A stretch of DNA of 64,000 nucleotides from Pseudomonas helmanticensis (lineage in GTDB: Bacteria; Pseudomonadota; Gammaproteobacteria; Pseudomonadales; Pseudomonadaceae): NCBI RefSeq assembly GCF_900182985.1, contig NZ_FXUY01000001.1, positions 2,666,001 to 2,730,000 of the forward strand, given 5' to 3'. This document shows positions 1 through 8,079 of this stretch, in pieces. The position numbers and the translations under genes are program-made. The notes under the pieces were generated by a model. It ran no database searches. It was given only the letters and a program-made list of their open reading frames with translations, and had not been told where the DNA came from. Every line of letters begins with the position of its first letter. The first letter of the stretch is position 1.

Positions 1-90
1 CGCGACGACCGACCGGCGGTCTGTCGATTTGCCGGAGGGTTAAACGACTAATCTGAAACAGACGGTTTCAACCCCGCAGGAGAAATCATC

Positions 91-825
91 ATGAACGTTG
101 AGAATCATCCGGTGGTATCGCGCGAAGAATGGCTCGCCGCCCGCAAACAACATCTCGCCGACGAAAAAGCCTTCACCAAGGAACGCGACCGCCTCAGCGC
201 CGCACGCCGTGCGTTGCCATGGGTAAAAGTCGACAAGGACTACCATTTCCAGGGTCCGAACGGCGAACTGAAACTCGCGGACCTGTTCGGTGAACACAGC
301 CAATTGGTGGTTTACCACTTCATGTTTGCCAAGGACTGGGAGGAAGGCTGTCAGGGCTGCTCGTTCCTCAGCGACCACATCGACGGCGCCAACCAGCATC
401 TGGCGCATCACGACATTGCGCTGGTGGCTGTATCCCATGCGCCATTCAACGAGTTTCAGGCGTTCAAACAACGGATGGGCTGGAAATTCGACTGGGTGTC
501 GTCAGAAGGCTGCGACTTCAACTATGACTTCGGCGTGTGCGCCCGTGCCGACGATGTCGCGGCGGGAACGGCTACCTACAACTACGAAAAAACTGACAGT
601 GCCGAGGAAGAAATGCCCGGGCTGAGCGTGTTCTATCGCGACGCAAATGGCGACATCTTCCATACCTATTCAACCTATGCCCGTGGTCTCGACATGCTGG
701 TCGGCGCCTACAACTACCTCGACCTCACGCCCAAGGGCAGGAATGAAGACGAGATCATGGAATGGGTTCGGCATCATGATCGGTACGAGGGAGCGACAAA
801 GTCCAGTTGCTGTCACGCAAACTGA
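91..825 (+). CDS. DUF899 family thioredoxin-like protein
   Basis: 244-residue cytoplasmic protein with the sequence character of the DUF899 (COG4312) family, which is predicted to have a thioredoxin-like fold; its biochemical role is not established. A GCQGC motif at residues 86-90 gives two cysteines in the place where thioredoxin-like proteins carry their redox pair, followed by the conserved SFLSDHIDG stretch. A Cys-Cys pair lies near the C-terminus. The ATG follows AGGAG at good spacing, supporting this start. It is flanked by a degenerate repeat downstream and no operon partner is visible. Family assignment is firm; a redox function is inference only. Confidence 0.85.
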   Translation: MNVENHPVVSREEWLAARKQHLADEKAFTKERDRLSAARRALPWVKVDKDYHFQGPNGELKLADLFGEHSQLVVYHFMFAKDWEEGCQGCSFLSDHIDGANQHLAHHDIALVAVSHAPFNEFQAFKQRMGWKFDWVSSEGCDFNYDFGVCARADDVAAGTATYNYEKTDSAEEEMPGLSVFYRDANGDIFHTYSTYARGLDMLVGAYNYLDLTPKGRNEDEIMEWVRHHDRYEGATKSSCCHAN

Positions 826-829
826 GTGC

Positions 830-925
830 CTTTTGGGGGAGCGCGCTTGCTCGCGAAGACGACGCCTCATTCAACATTGATAGCGCCTGACACGACGCTT
901 TCGCGAGGAAGCTCACCCCCACAGA
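830..925. repeat. Degenerate palindromic repeat (family B)
   Basis: Decayed copy of the repeat seen intact at 7611-7711, 42200-42295 and 44470-44568. The arms read GAGCGCGCTTGCTCGCGAAG on the left and a matching CTTTCGCGAGGAAGCTCACC on the right, around a spacer of about 45 bases. It sits just after the DUF899 stop codon. Confidence 0.55.
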
Positions 926-994
926 TTCTGAACTTTTCGTCAGCTTCAGCCATCAACCGGTTAACCCGCCTTAACCGGAACTGAGGCCCTCCCC

Positions 995-1270
995 ATGAAA
1001 ACCCTGATCAAGCTCACTCTCGCCGCCACTCTTGCCTGCGCCCTGCCCGTCTGGGCCTGTACGCCGGAAGAGGCCACCGCCAAACGCGAACAACTGGCCA
1101 AGGAAGTTGCCAAGCTCACCGAACAGAATCCGGCCAAGGCCAAGGAGATCAATGCCGAGTTGCAGAAGATGGATCTGGGCACCGCCAGTGCGGATTTGCC
1201 GGACAAGTGCCAGTTGATTGATCAGCGGTTGAAAGAGCTGGATTCGGCCGAGAAGAAGACCGAGGGCTAA
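995..1270 (+). CDS. Small periplasmic protein, function unknown
   Basis: 91 residues. The first 21 residues form a typical Sec signal peptide (KTLIKL basic start, hydrophobic core, cleavage likely after VWA, just before a Cys). The mature part is charged and helical-looking (repeated Glu/Lys, KEVAKLTEQNPAKAKEINAE), with a second Cys in a DKCQLIDQRLKEL segment, so a single disulfide is possible. I do not recognise a characterised family. The ATG lies about 8 bases after a GAGG sequence. A REP element follows directly, so it is probably monocistronic. Confidence 0.7.
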   Translation: MKTLIKLTLAATLACALPVWACTPEEATAKREQLAKEVAKLTEQNPAKAKEINAELQKMDLGTASADLPDKCQLIDQRLKELDSAEKKTEG

Positions 1271-1276
1271 TAGCAA

Positions 1277-1352
1277 AATCAAAAGATCGCAGCCTGCCGC
1301 AGCGCCTGCACAAACCCCGTAGGAGCTGCCGCAGGCTGCGATCTTTCGACCT
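1277..1352. repeat. REP/BIME, family A
   Basis: Inverted pair of the window's commonest repeat. Left arm ATCAAAAGATCGCAGCCTGC, right arm TAGGAGCTGCCGCAGGCTGC followed by GATCTTT. The left arm is slightly decayed (CGCAGCGCCTGC). Located immediately downstream of the small periplasmic gene. Confidence 0.85.
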
Positions 1353-1491
1353 TGAAAATGCATAAATGCATTTATTTATTTGCACAAACGCATATCCATG
1401 ACTAGGGTTACATCGAGCAAGGAGATCGGCACCCGCCATCGGAGATGGCAACCCTTTAACGCCGATCGCTCTGTAATACCGCAACCCCCAC

Positions 1492-1512
1492 ACAAGCTGG
1501 ACGCTTGTTTTC
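1492..1512 (+). promoter_or_regulatory. Small hairpin with T-run just upstream of the protease gene
   Basis: ACAAGC, a 5-base loop and GCTTGT followed by TTT lie about 20 bases before the protease start codon and just ahead of its ribosome binding site. It resembles a weak terminator or attenuator in the leader. The stem is only 6 bp, so chance occurrence is quite possible. Confidence 0.3.
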
Positions 1513-1531
1513 ATTCATGGAGGATTGAAAA

Positions 1532-2116
1532 ATGATAACCACTGAAGCAACACACTTTACCGCCGAGACACTGCCAGGATGTCTGCTTGGCCGATTGCTC
1601 GACCCGCAACTGGTCGAGGTCGAAGCGGCTGAAAAAATCAGCGCTCTCGCCGCTGGCAGTCTCAACTTCAACATGCAGCAACAGACTCAGACCAACTGGT
1701 GCTGGGCCGCCGTTTCCGCCTCGGTCGGCAACTATTACGGCACCGGCAACTGGACTCAGTGCGGTGTCGCCAGCACCCAGCTGGACCGTAACTGCTGCAA
1801 TCAGCCGGGGCCGTGCAACGTCTACGGCTACCTGGATTCCGCTCTGCAAACCACCCGCAGCTACAACGGCATGAATCAGGGTTCGCTGCAGATGTCGGCC
1901 ATCCAGAACCAGATCAGCATGGGCCGCCCGGTCGGTCTGCGCTGCGCCTGGTACGGCGGCGGCGCGCATTTCCTGACGATCTACGGCACCAACGGCGATT
2001 ACGTTTTGGTCGCCGACTCGATCTACGGCTATTCGACGCGTGCGCTGAATGCCTTTCCCCGTGCTTACAACGGCGGCGGCAACTGGACTCATACCTACTT
2101 CACCGTGAAAAACTAG
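1532..2116 (+). CDS. Papain-like cysteine protease (C39/C70-like)
   Basis: 194 residues. The core starts near residue 45 and has a papain-fold signature: QTQTNWCWAA with the catalytic Cys at residue 57 and a Gln a few residues before it as the oxyanion residue, GGAHFLTIYG with the candidate His at 146, and VLVADSIYG with Asp at 162. This resembles Peptidase_C39_2 and C70 (AvrRpt2-like) papain-like proteases. No Sec signal peptide is visible; the first ~44 residues (ending ISALAAGS) look like a pro-segment. Six cysteines lie in residues 57-95, more than catalysis requires. Start supported by GGAGG-type site 7 bases upstream. Partner gene starts 12 bases after the stop. Substrate unknown. Confidence 0.8.
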   Translation: MITTEATHFTAETLPGCLLGRLLDPQLVEVEAAEKISALAAGSLNFNMQQQTQTNWCWAAVSASVGNYYGTGNWTQCGVASTQLDRNCCNQPGPCNVYGYLDSALQTTRSYNGMNQGSLQMSAIQNQISMGRPVGLRCAWYGGGAHFLTIYGTNGDYVLVADSIYGYSTRALNAFPRAYNGGGNWTHTYFTVKN

Positions 2117-2128
2117 GAGGGCGACATC

Positions 2129-2728
2129 ATGCAACTGACTTATCCAAAGGCGCCTTCCAACGGCGTACAGACTTTGCGCCCGGCGCTGCAAGCCGCGCTG
2201 CAAACCCAGGGTTTTGGTGCCAATCGGCAGTTCGCCAATGCGGCGCCGGCGAAGATCAGCCTCAGCGAAGCTTATCGGGGCTATTCGCTCAGTCTGGATG
2301 ACCTGAGCAATGGCAAAGGTCTGAAGGATGCGCGAATCGGCGACTGGCATTATTTGGTGTTTGCCGATGGCGTAACGATTGCCGATGCGCAACTGGCCGA
2401 GGTTCGCGGGCATGTCGAGTTCGCCTCGTTGAACCATGGCGATCACGCCGCCGCTGCGGTAGGTGCGCTGAAACTGGCGGAACAAGCACCGCAGCTCCAG
2501 GGCAAAACCGTCGAACTGCGCGTGCTGTTCGTCTCGGCGCTGCACGTTGTCGCGATCTGGCTGCATGGCGACGGTGAGGATGTGCTGATCCCGATCGAAC
2601 CGACGCCGAAAGCATTCGGGGTCATGCAGCTGCACGGCGAAGCGGCATTGCTCGCGGCGTTGAAACCGGCAGCTGATCAGGCCAAGCGACGCTTCGACGC
2701 CGACACCAGCGGTCAACTCGGCAATTGA
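2129..2728 (+). CDS. Unknown partner of the papain-like protease
   Basis: 199 residues with no recognised domain, no signal peptide and no cysteine in its sequence. The C-terminal two thirds (GDWHYLVFADGVTIADAQLAEV onward) look like an alpha/beta globular domain with a hydrophobic strand LRVLFVSALHVVAIWL. It begins 12 bases after the protease stop with its own GGAGG site, and the pair ends at a strong terminator, so the two form one transcription unit. Likely roles by analogy with protease pairs are inhibitor, chaperone or substrate; the sequence does not distinguish these. Confidence 0.7.
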   Translation: MQLTYPKAPSNGVQTLRPALQAALQTQGFGANRQFANAAPAKISLSEAYRGYSLSLDDLSNGKGLKDARIGDWHYLVFADGVTIADAQLAEVRGHVEFASLNHGDHAAAAVGALKLAEQAPQLQGKTVELRVLFVSALHVVAIWLHGDGEDVLIPIEPTPKAFGVMQLHGEAALLAALKPAADQAKRRFDADTSGQLGN

Positions 2729-2732
2729 TGGA

Positions 2733-2767
2733 GGAAAAAAAACCCGGACATTGTCCGGGTTTTTTTA
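2733..2767. terminator. Bidirectional rho-independent terminator
   Basis: Nine-base perfect inverted repeat ACCCGGACA / TGTCCGGGT at 2742-2760, preceded by an A-run and followed by TTTTTT, so it can stop both the rightward protease unit and the leftward helicase gene. Confidence 0.9.
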
Positions 2768-2784
2768 TGCACGCTTGAAACGCC

Positions 2785-4125
2785 TTACTCAGCCGCAGGC
2801 TCTGCTGGCTTACGGCGCTTGAGCGGTGCCATGCCGTCGCTGCTGACCAACGAGTCCGGCTTCGGACGGTTGGCGCTCTTGCGCTTGGTCGGCGTCTTGG
2901 CGGCAGTTTTCTTCTTGTCGCCCTTGGCGTCGGTCTTTTTCTTCTTCACGCCAACGGCTTTGCCCGAGGCCTTGACCTTCTTCGGCCCGCCGTAGACGCC
3001 TTTGACTTCCTTGATGGTGCGGCGCTCGAAGCTCTGCTTCAGGTAGCGCTCGATGCTCGACATCAGGTTCCAGTCGCCGTGGCAGATCAGCGAGATCGCC
3101 AGGCCGTCGTTGCCGGCACGACCGGTACGACCGATGCGGTGCACGTACTCGTCGCCGCTGCGTGGCATGTCGAAGTTGATCACCATGTCCAGACCATCAA
3201 CGTCCAGACCACGGGCGGCAACGTCGGTGGCCACGAGAATCTTCACGCCGCCCTGCTTCAGACGGTCGATCGCCAGTTTGCGATCCTTCTGGTCTTTCTC
3301 GCCGTGCAGCACGAACGCTTTGTATTCCTGAGCCACCAGGCGGCCGTAGATGCGGTCGGCCATGGCGCGGGTGTTGGTGAAGATGATCGCCTTCTGATAC
3401 GTCTCGTTGGCCAGCAGCCAGTTCACAATCTGCTCTTTGTGCTGATTGTGGTCGGCGGTGATGATTTGCTGACGGGTGGTCGAGTTCAGCTGGCTGACCG
3501 CGTTGAGCTGCAAGTGCTCAGGGTTGTTCAGCACCTTGGCGATCATCTCGCGCAGGCCGGAACCACCGGTAGTGGCCGAGAACAGCATGGTCTGCTGACG
3601 GTTCGGGCACTCATCGACCAGACGCTGAACGTCTTCGGAGAAACCCATGTCGAGCATGCGGTCGGCTTCGTCGAGCACCAGCACTTCGACTTCTTTGAGG
3701 TCGAGGTTGCCGGCGTTGAGTTGCTCGATCATCCGGCCCGGGGTGCCGATGAGGATGTCCGGCACTTTGCGCAGCATCGCGGCCTGAACCTTGAAGTCTT
3801 CACCGCCGGTGATCAGGCCGGACTTGATGAAGGTGAACTGCGCGAAGCGTTCAACTTCCTTCAAAGTCTGCTGGGCCAGCTCGCGAGTCGGCAGCAGGAT
3901 CAGCGTCTTGATGCTGACGCGGACCTTGGCCGGGCCGATCAGGCGATTGAGAATCGGCAGAACGAAAGCGGCGGTCTTGCCGCTACCGGTTTGCGCAGTC
4001 ACCCGCAAATCACGCCCTTGGAGCGCCAGCGGAATGGCCGCGGCTTGCACAGGCGTTGGCTCGACAAATTTCAGCTCGGCCACAGCTTTAAGCAGGCGTT
4101 CGTGCAGGGCGAATTGGGAAAACAC
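2785..4125 (-). CDS. DEAD-box ATP-dependent RNA helicase
   Basis: 446 residues from a GTG start that follows GAGGTAG; an upstream in-frame ATG at 4206 would add an unconserved-looking tail. Helicase motifs in order: Q motif FVEPTPVQ (20-27), Walker A AQTGSGKT (44-51), PTRELAQ (79-85), GTPGR (128-131), DEAD (152-155), SAT (183-185) and HRIGRTGRAG in the second RecA domain. The C-terminal ~55 residues are a Lys-rich tail typical of RNA-binding extensions in SrmB/RhlE-like proteins. It presumably remodels structured RNA, for example in ribosome assembly or cold adaptation. Monocistronic, ending at the shared terminator. Confidence 0.93.
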   Translation of the reverse strand: MFSQFALHERLLKAVAELKFVEPTPVQAAAIPLALQGRDLRVTAQTGSGKTAAFVLPILNRLIGPAKVRVSIKTLILLPTRELAQQTLKEVERFAQFTFIKSGLITGGEDFKVQAAMLRKVPDILIGTPGRMIEQLNAGNLDLKEVEVLVLDEADRMLDMGFSEDVQRLVDECPNRQQTMLFSATTGGSGLREMIAKVLNNPEHLQLNAVSQLNSTTRQQIITADHNQHKEQIVNWLLANETYQKAIIFTNTRAMADRIYGRLVAQEYKAFVLHGEKDQKDRKLAIDRLKQGGVKILVATDVAARGLDVDGLDMVINFDMPRSGDEYVHRIGRTGRAGNDGLAISLICHGDWNLMSSIERYLKQSFERRTIKEVKGVYGGPKKVKASGKAVGVKKKKTDAKGDKKKTAAKTPTKRKSANRPKPDSLVSSDGMAPLKRRKPAEPAAE

Positions 4126-4316
4126 GGGTGCTACCTCGAAGATATGCAAAAAAACAGCTGCATAGGTTACCGGTTTCGAGCGCTCAGGCCGAGTTTCTTT
4201 ATGCAAACGGACGCAATCAGTGGCTTTTTTGTTGCTCGATTTGTCTCCAACGGTAATACACCGCGTCTTAAATGCTCTAATCGCCCATCGCGTCTTACAG
4301 AAGAATCGTTGCTCAT

Positions 4317-5615
4317 ATGGATTTCAAACAGCTCTGGCTCAACGCCCAGGACCTCTGGGGCACTCTCGAACAGCATCCGCTCTTGCAGGCCGGTCTGGCT
4401 CTGACGGTGTTGCTGGTGATCGCGTTACTGCTCGGACGAGTGGCGCGTTATCTGATCCTGCACGCCAGCCGCATGCTCGGTCGCCAGCCGGCGCTGCACT
4501 GGATCAATGATTTTCGCCACAACAAGGTGTTTCAGCGCCTGGCGCAGATGACTCCGTCGCTGGTGATCCAGTTCGGCCTGCATCTGGTGCCGGAACTGAG
4601 CAAGACCGCCATGACCTTCCTCGGCAACGTGGCGTTGTCGTTCACCATTCTGTTCCTGCTGCTGTCGGTCAGCGCCCTGCTCAATGCACTGCTCGACATC
4701 TATGCACGCACCGAGCACGCACGCACACGCTCGATCAAAGGCTACGTGCAACTGGCGAAAATGGTTTTGTACGTGTTCGGCGCGATCATCATCGTCGCGA
4801 CATTGATCGACCGCTCGCCGCTGTTGTTGCTTTCGGGTCTGGGCGCGATGTCGGCGGTGATTCTGTTGGTCTACAAGGACACTTTGTTGTCGTTCGTCGC
4901 CAGTGTGCAGTTGACCAGCAACGACATGCTGCGGGTTGGCGACTGGATCGAAATGCCGCAAGTCGGCGCCGATGGCGACGTGGTCGACATCACCTTGCAC
5001 ACGGTCAAGGTGCAGAACTTCGACAAGACCATCGTTTCGATTCCGACCTGGCGCTTGATGTCCGAGTCGTTCAAGAACTGGCGCGGCATGCAGCAATCCG
5101 GTGGACGTCGAATCAAACGCAGCCTGTTCATCGACGCCAGCGGTGTACGGTTCATGCGCGACGATGAGGAGGAGAAACTCTCGCAGGTGCACCTGCTGAC
5201 CGACTACATGAGCCGCAAGAAAGCCGAGCTCAAGGCTTGGAACGAAGCCCAGGGCAATGTCGCGGCGATGTCGGCGAACCGTCGCCGGATGACCAACATC
5301 GGCACCTTCCGGGCTTACGCGTTGGCGTATCTGAAGAGTCACCCGGAGATTCAGCCCAACATGACCTGCATGGTCCGCCAGATGCAGACCACGGCGCAGG
5401 GCATTCCGCTGGAAATCTACTGTTTCACCCGCACCACGGCGTGGGCCGACTACGAGCGCATTCAGGGGGATATTTTTGATTATCTGCTGGCGGTGCTGCC
5501 GGAGTTCGGGCTGAGTTTGTATCAGCAGCCGAGTGGCGGGGATTTGCGCTCTGGCCTGCTGCCAGCGGTGCTCGGCGCGGCCAGCATCCCCGAGCCGCAA
5601 AAACACCTCCTGTAA
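4317..5615 (+). CDS. Mechanosensitive ion channel, MscS family (YbdG/MscM-like)
   Basis: 432-residue inner-membrane protein. Several hydrophobic segments occupy residues ~20-190 and are followed by the MscS pore/beta domain: SGLGAMSAVILLVYKDTL pore helix region, then LRVGDWIEMPQVGADGDVVDITLHTVKVQNFD. The long insertion and C-terminal domain (GRRIKRSLFID, DDEEEKL, YMSRKKAELKAWN) are characteristic of the YbdG (MscM) branch, which opens near-threshold under hypo-osmotic stress. Divergent from the helicase, with about 190 bases between starts. A REP element follows the stop within 10 bases. Confidence 0.9.
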   Translation: MDFKQLWLNAQDLWGTLEQHPLLQAGLALTVLLVIALLLGRVARYLILHASRMLGRQPALHWINDFRHNKVFQRLAQMTPSLVIQFGLHLVPELSKTAMTFLGNVALSFTILFLLLSVSALLNALLDIYARTEHARTRSIKGYVQLAKMVLYVFGAIIIVATLIDRSPLLLLSGLGAMSAVILLVYKDTLLSFVASVQLTSNDMLRVGDWIEMPQVGADGDVVDITLHTVKVQNFDKTIVSIPTWRLMSESFKNWRGMQQSGGRRIKRSLFIDASGVRFMRDDEEEKLSQVHLLTDYMSRKKAELKAWNEAQGNVAAMSANRRRMTNIGTFRAYALAYLKSHPEIQPNMTCMVRQMQTTAQGIPLEIYCFTRTTAWADYERIQGDIFDYLLAVLPEFGLSLYQQPSGGDLRSGLLPAVLGAASIPEPQKHLL

Positions 5616-5623
5616 AACACAAT

Positions 5624-5705
5624 TCCCCTGTAGGAGCTGCCGCAGGCTGCGATCTTTTGACTTTAAAGATCAAAAGATCGCAGCCTGCGGCAGCTCCTAC
5701 AGGGG
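5624..5705. repeat. REP/BIME, family A
   Basis: Near-perfect inverted repeat: CCCCTGTAGGAGCTGCCGCA on the left and its complement ending GCAGCTCCTACAGGGG on the right, with a central TCTTTTGA / TCAAAAGA stem. It lies exactly between two convergent genes and may act as a transcription stop or mRNA stabiliser. Confidence 0.93.
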
Positions 5706-6563
5706 TTATGCGGTGCGTCTGATGCCGAGGCGGCTGATCCACACGGCGGCGAGGATGACGCTACCGCCGAGGAACAACCGCCCCAGCTCCTCATGCTGAT
5801 TCCAGATCAGCAAATTCAGCAGCAAACCCACCGGCACATGCAAATTGTTCATCACCGCCAGCGTACCGCCGTTGACCATGCACGCACCCTTGTTCCACCA
5901 GTACATGCCCAGCGCGGTCGAGACCAGGCCGAGGAACAGCAGCACGCCCCATTGCAGCGGTGCTTCCGGCAGGAAGTTGGCTTTGCCGAACATCAGGAAA
6001 GCCGGTAATACCACCGCCAGCGCACCGAGGTAGAAGAAGCCAAAACGCCGGTAATGCGGCAAATCACTCGGATGCTTCGCCACCAGATGTTTGTACATCA
6101 CCTGCCCGGCGGCGTAGGTGAAGTTGGCCAGTTGCAGCAGCAGGAAACCCATGAAGAAGTCCGGGTTGATGCTGTCAAAGCGAATCACCGCCGCACCCCC
6201 CACCGCCACCAGTGCGGCAACCAGCGCCCACGGGTTGAAGCGGCGGTTCAAGGCATCTTCGATCAACGTCACGTGCAGCGGCGTGAGGATGGTGAACAGC
6301 AACACCTCAGGCACCGTCAGCACGCGGAAGCTCAGGTACAGGCAGACGTAGGTCACGCCGAACTGCAAGGCGCCGATCATCAGCATGCCGCGCATGAACG
6401 ACGGTTCGACCGAGCGCCAGCGCGTCAGCGGAATGAACACCAGCCCGGCCAGCACGACACGCACCAGCACCGCGAAGTAACTGTCGACATGACCAGCGAG
6501 GTATTCGCCGATCAGGCTGAAGGAAAACGCCTGGATCAGCGTGACAAAAAGTAGATAGCCCAT
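5706..6563 (-). CDS. EamA/DMT-family transporter
   Basis: 285 residues, almost wholly hydrophobic with about ten predicted membrane helices in two homologous EamA halves, matching the carboxylate/amino acid/amine transporter group of the drug/metabolite superfamily. Typical sequence features are an N-terminal helix (GYLLFVTLIQAFSFSLIGEYL) and FTYAAGQVMYKHL at the start of the second half. Substrate cannot be deduced. The ATG at 6563 follows a purine-rich GGGGCGAG. The stop codon abuts the REP element at 5624-5705. Confidence 0.85.
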   Translation of the reverse strand: MGYLLFVTLIQAFSFSLIGEYLAGHVDSYFAVLVRVVLAGLVFIPLTRWRSVEPSFMRGMLMIGALQFGVTYVCLYLSFRVLTVPEVLLFTILTPLHVTLIEDALNRRFNPWALVAALVAVGGAAVIRFDSINPDFFMGFLLLQLANFTYAAGQVMYKHLVAKHPSDLPHYRRFGFFYLGALAVVLPAFLMFGKANFLPEAPLQWGVLLFLGLVSTALGMYWWNKGACMVNGGTLAVMNNLHVPVGLLLNLLIWNQHEELGRLFLGGSVILAAVWISRLGIRRTA

Positions 6564-6624
6564 GCTCGCCCCTAATTCGAATGGCGGCGACGATAGCGGG
6601 TTTTCGATTCCGCAACCAACAAAA

Positions 6625-6722
6625 ATCCCCGTGTAGGAGCTGCCGAAGGCTGCGATCTTTTGATGTCGATTTTAAAAACCAGGATCAAAAGATCGCAGCC
6701 TGCGGCAGCTCCTACAGGGGAT
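6625..6722. repeat. REP/BIME, family A
   Basis: Left arm GTGTAGGAGCTGCCGAAGGC, right arm complementary and ending CAGCTCCTACAGGGG. Spacer of about 25 bases with a TTTTAAAAA core. It lies upstream of the EamA gene and downstream of the azoreductase terminator. Confidence 0.9.
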
Positions 6723-6737
6723 CGGAGAATCGTGGGC

Positions 6738-6775
6738 AAAAAAAAGCCCGATCTCGCTAATGCGTTCAATCGGGC
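6738..6775 (-). terminator. Rho-independent terminator of the azoreductase gene
   Basis: AGCCCGAT / ATCGGGCT stem with a 14-base loop; read leftward it ends in a run of T residues (TTTTTTTTG). It lies about 110 bases past the azoR stop codon. The stretch between (6776-6884) shows no gene. Confidence 0.85.
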
Positions 6776-6884
6776 TACAGCACTCAGGAGCAAAAAGTGC
6801 AAAGGGAGGTTCGATGCGCGTAGAGCCTTGAAGGGGTTGCGCCAGGTCACTTAAACAATCGGCGATTATCTGGCGATTAACATA

Positions 6885-7484
6885 TCAAGCGACCTGGGAC
6901 AGCTTGGCGTTGGCCTGGTTGAGGCCTTTCTCCTGGAAATCACCGCCGAGGTTCATGCCTTCGGCGTGAATGAACGTCACGTCGTGGATGCCGATGAAGC
7001 CCATTACCTGACGCAGGTACGGTTCCTGATGATCTGCCGGGCCGCCGGCGTAGATGCCGCCGCGAGCCGTCAACACGTAGGCACGCTTGCCACTGAGCAG
7101 GCCTTGCGGGCCGGTTTCGGTGTACTTGAAGGTCACGCCGGCACGCAGCACGTGGTCGAGCCAGGCTTTGAGGGTGCTCGGGATGGCGAAGTTGTACATC
7201 GGCGCGGCCATCACCAGCACGTCGGCAGCCACCAGCTCATCGGTCAGTTCGTTGGAGCGATCCAGCGACGCTTGTTCGCTGGCGTTGCGTTGCTCGGCAG
7301 CTTTCATCCAGCCGCCCAACAGGTCGCTGTCCAGGTGTGGCACCGGATTGACGGCGAGGTCACGCACAGTGATCTGATCGGCCGGGTGCGCGGCTTTCCA
7401 CTGACGGATGAAGGTCTGGGTCAGTTGACGGGATACCGAGTCTTGCTGGCGGGCGCTGCTTTCGATGATCAGAACGCGGGACAT
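6885..7484 (-). CDS. azoR: FMN-dependent NADH azoreductase
   Basis: 199 residues from an ATG preceded by GGAGG, the usual length for AzoR. Flavodoxin-like fold: N-terminal SRVLIIESSARQQDSVSRQL phosphate-binding region, APMYNFAIPSTLKAWLDHV (FMN-binding loop) and TARGGIYAGGP. These enzymes use NADH to reduce quinones and azo compounds in two-electron steps, as homodimers in the cytosol. A longer in-frame extension to 7658 runs through a repeat and has no ribosome site, so it was rejected. Single gene with its own terminator. Confidence 0.92.
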   Translation of the reverse strand: MSRVLIIESSARQQDSVSRQLTQTFIRQWKAAHPADQITVRDLAVNPVPHLDSDLLGGWMKAAEQRNASEQASLDRSNELTDELVAADVLVMAAPMYNFAIPSTLKAWLDHVLRAGVTFKYTETGPQGLLSGKRAYVLTARGGIYAGGPADHQEPYLRQVMGFIGIHDVTFIHAEGMNLGGDFQEKGLNQANAKLSQVA

Positions 7485-7610
7485 GTTGTGTAGCCTCCAT
7501 CCGAGAATGTTGTAGGTCGATGGAGTGAAGGTTAAACAGAGTCGAATCGATGAAAAAGCGCAAATAATTGCTATAACACATCGATAAATTCGTTTATAAG
7601 CTGACACATA

Positions 7611-7711
7611 CCCTTGTAGGAGTGAGCCTGCTCGCGATAGCGGCGTGTCAGCCAACATTAATTCATCTGATAGACCGCTATCGCGAGCAGGCTCACTCCT
7701 ACAGGGGGTCG
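7611..7711. repeat. Palindromic repeat, family B
   Basis: Arms TGTAGGAGTGAGCCTGCTCG and the complement CGAGCAGGCTCACTCCTACA, separated by a poorly conserved spacer. Same class as 42200-42295. It lies upstream of azoR and touches the 3' end of the next leftward gene. Confidence 0.9.
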
Positions 7712-7715
7712 ACTG

Positions 7716-8030
7716 TTATTTCGGGATGCAGGTCAGTTCGATGCGCAGCTTGATGATGGTGCGGGTGAACTTGGCCGTGGCGTTCTTGTGTTTGCCTGCC
7801 GGTACATCGATGTTGCGTATACGCGGTGCTTCCGGGCCGTTGCTGAATTTCGCTTTGCACGTCGCATCGACATCACCGTAGTTGGCCACCCGGATCGAGC
7901 CGATGTCGTTATCCGTGTCGTAGGTTTCGTAGTCGATTTTCATGCCGTTGAGATTTTTCTGCACATCGATCGGGTACGCAAAAGCAGTCAGCGGAAGCAG
8001 CGCCAGCACCACACAACAGAATTTTTTCAT
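7716..8030 (-). CDS. Small secreted protein, function unknown
   Basis: 104 residues with a clear signal peptide (KKFCCVVLALLPLTAFA, cleavage likely before YPIDVQ). The mature part contains only two cysteines (in VDATCKAKF and ELTCIPK), so one disulfide is possible, and the alternating hydrophobic pattern (SIRVANYGDVDATCKAKF) suggests a beta-sandwich. Homologues in pseudomonads are annotated as hypothetical or, wrongly, as a 3-phosphoglycerate kinase; there is no kinase signature here. Its start is only 49 bases from the divergent LysR gene, so the two share a compact promoter region. Confidence 0.75.
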   Translation of the reverse strand: MKKFCCVVLALLPLTAFAYPIDVQKNLNGMKIDYETYDTDNDIGSIRVANYGDVDATCKAKFSNGPEAPRIRNIDVPAGKHKNATAKFTRTIIKLRIELTCIPK

Positions 8031-8079
8031 TCGGCAGTCTCCATGAGGGACGGCCAGCTTAGGACAAGAGGAGCTATTG

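Noticed and set aside
7485..7658. N-terminal extension of the azoreductase to 7658
   Set aside because: The extra 58 codons run through a family B repeat and lack a ribosome site, while the ATG at 7484 follows GGAGG and gives the standard AzoR length.
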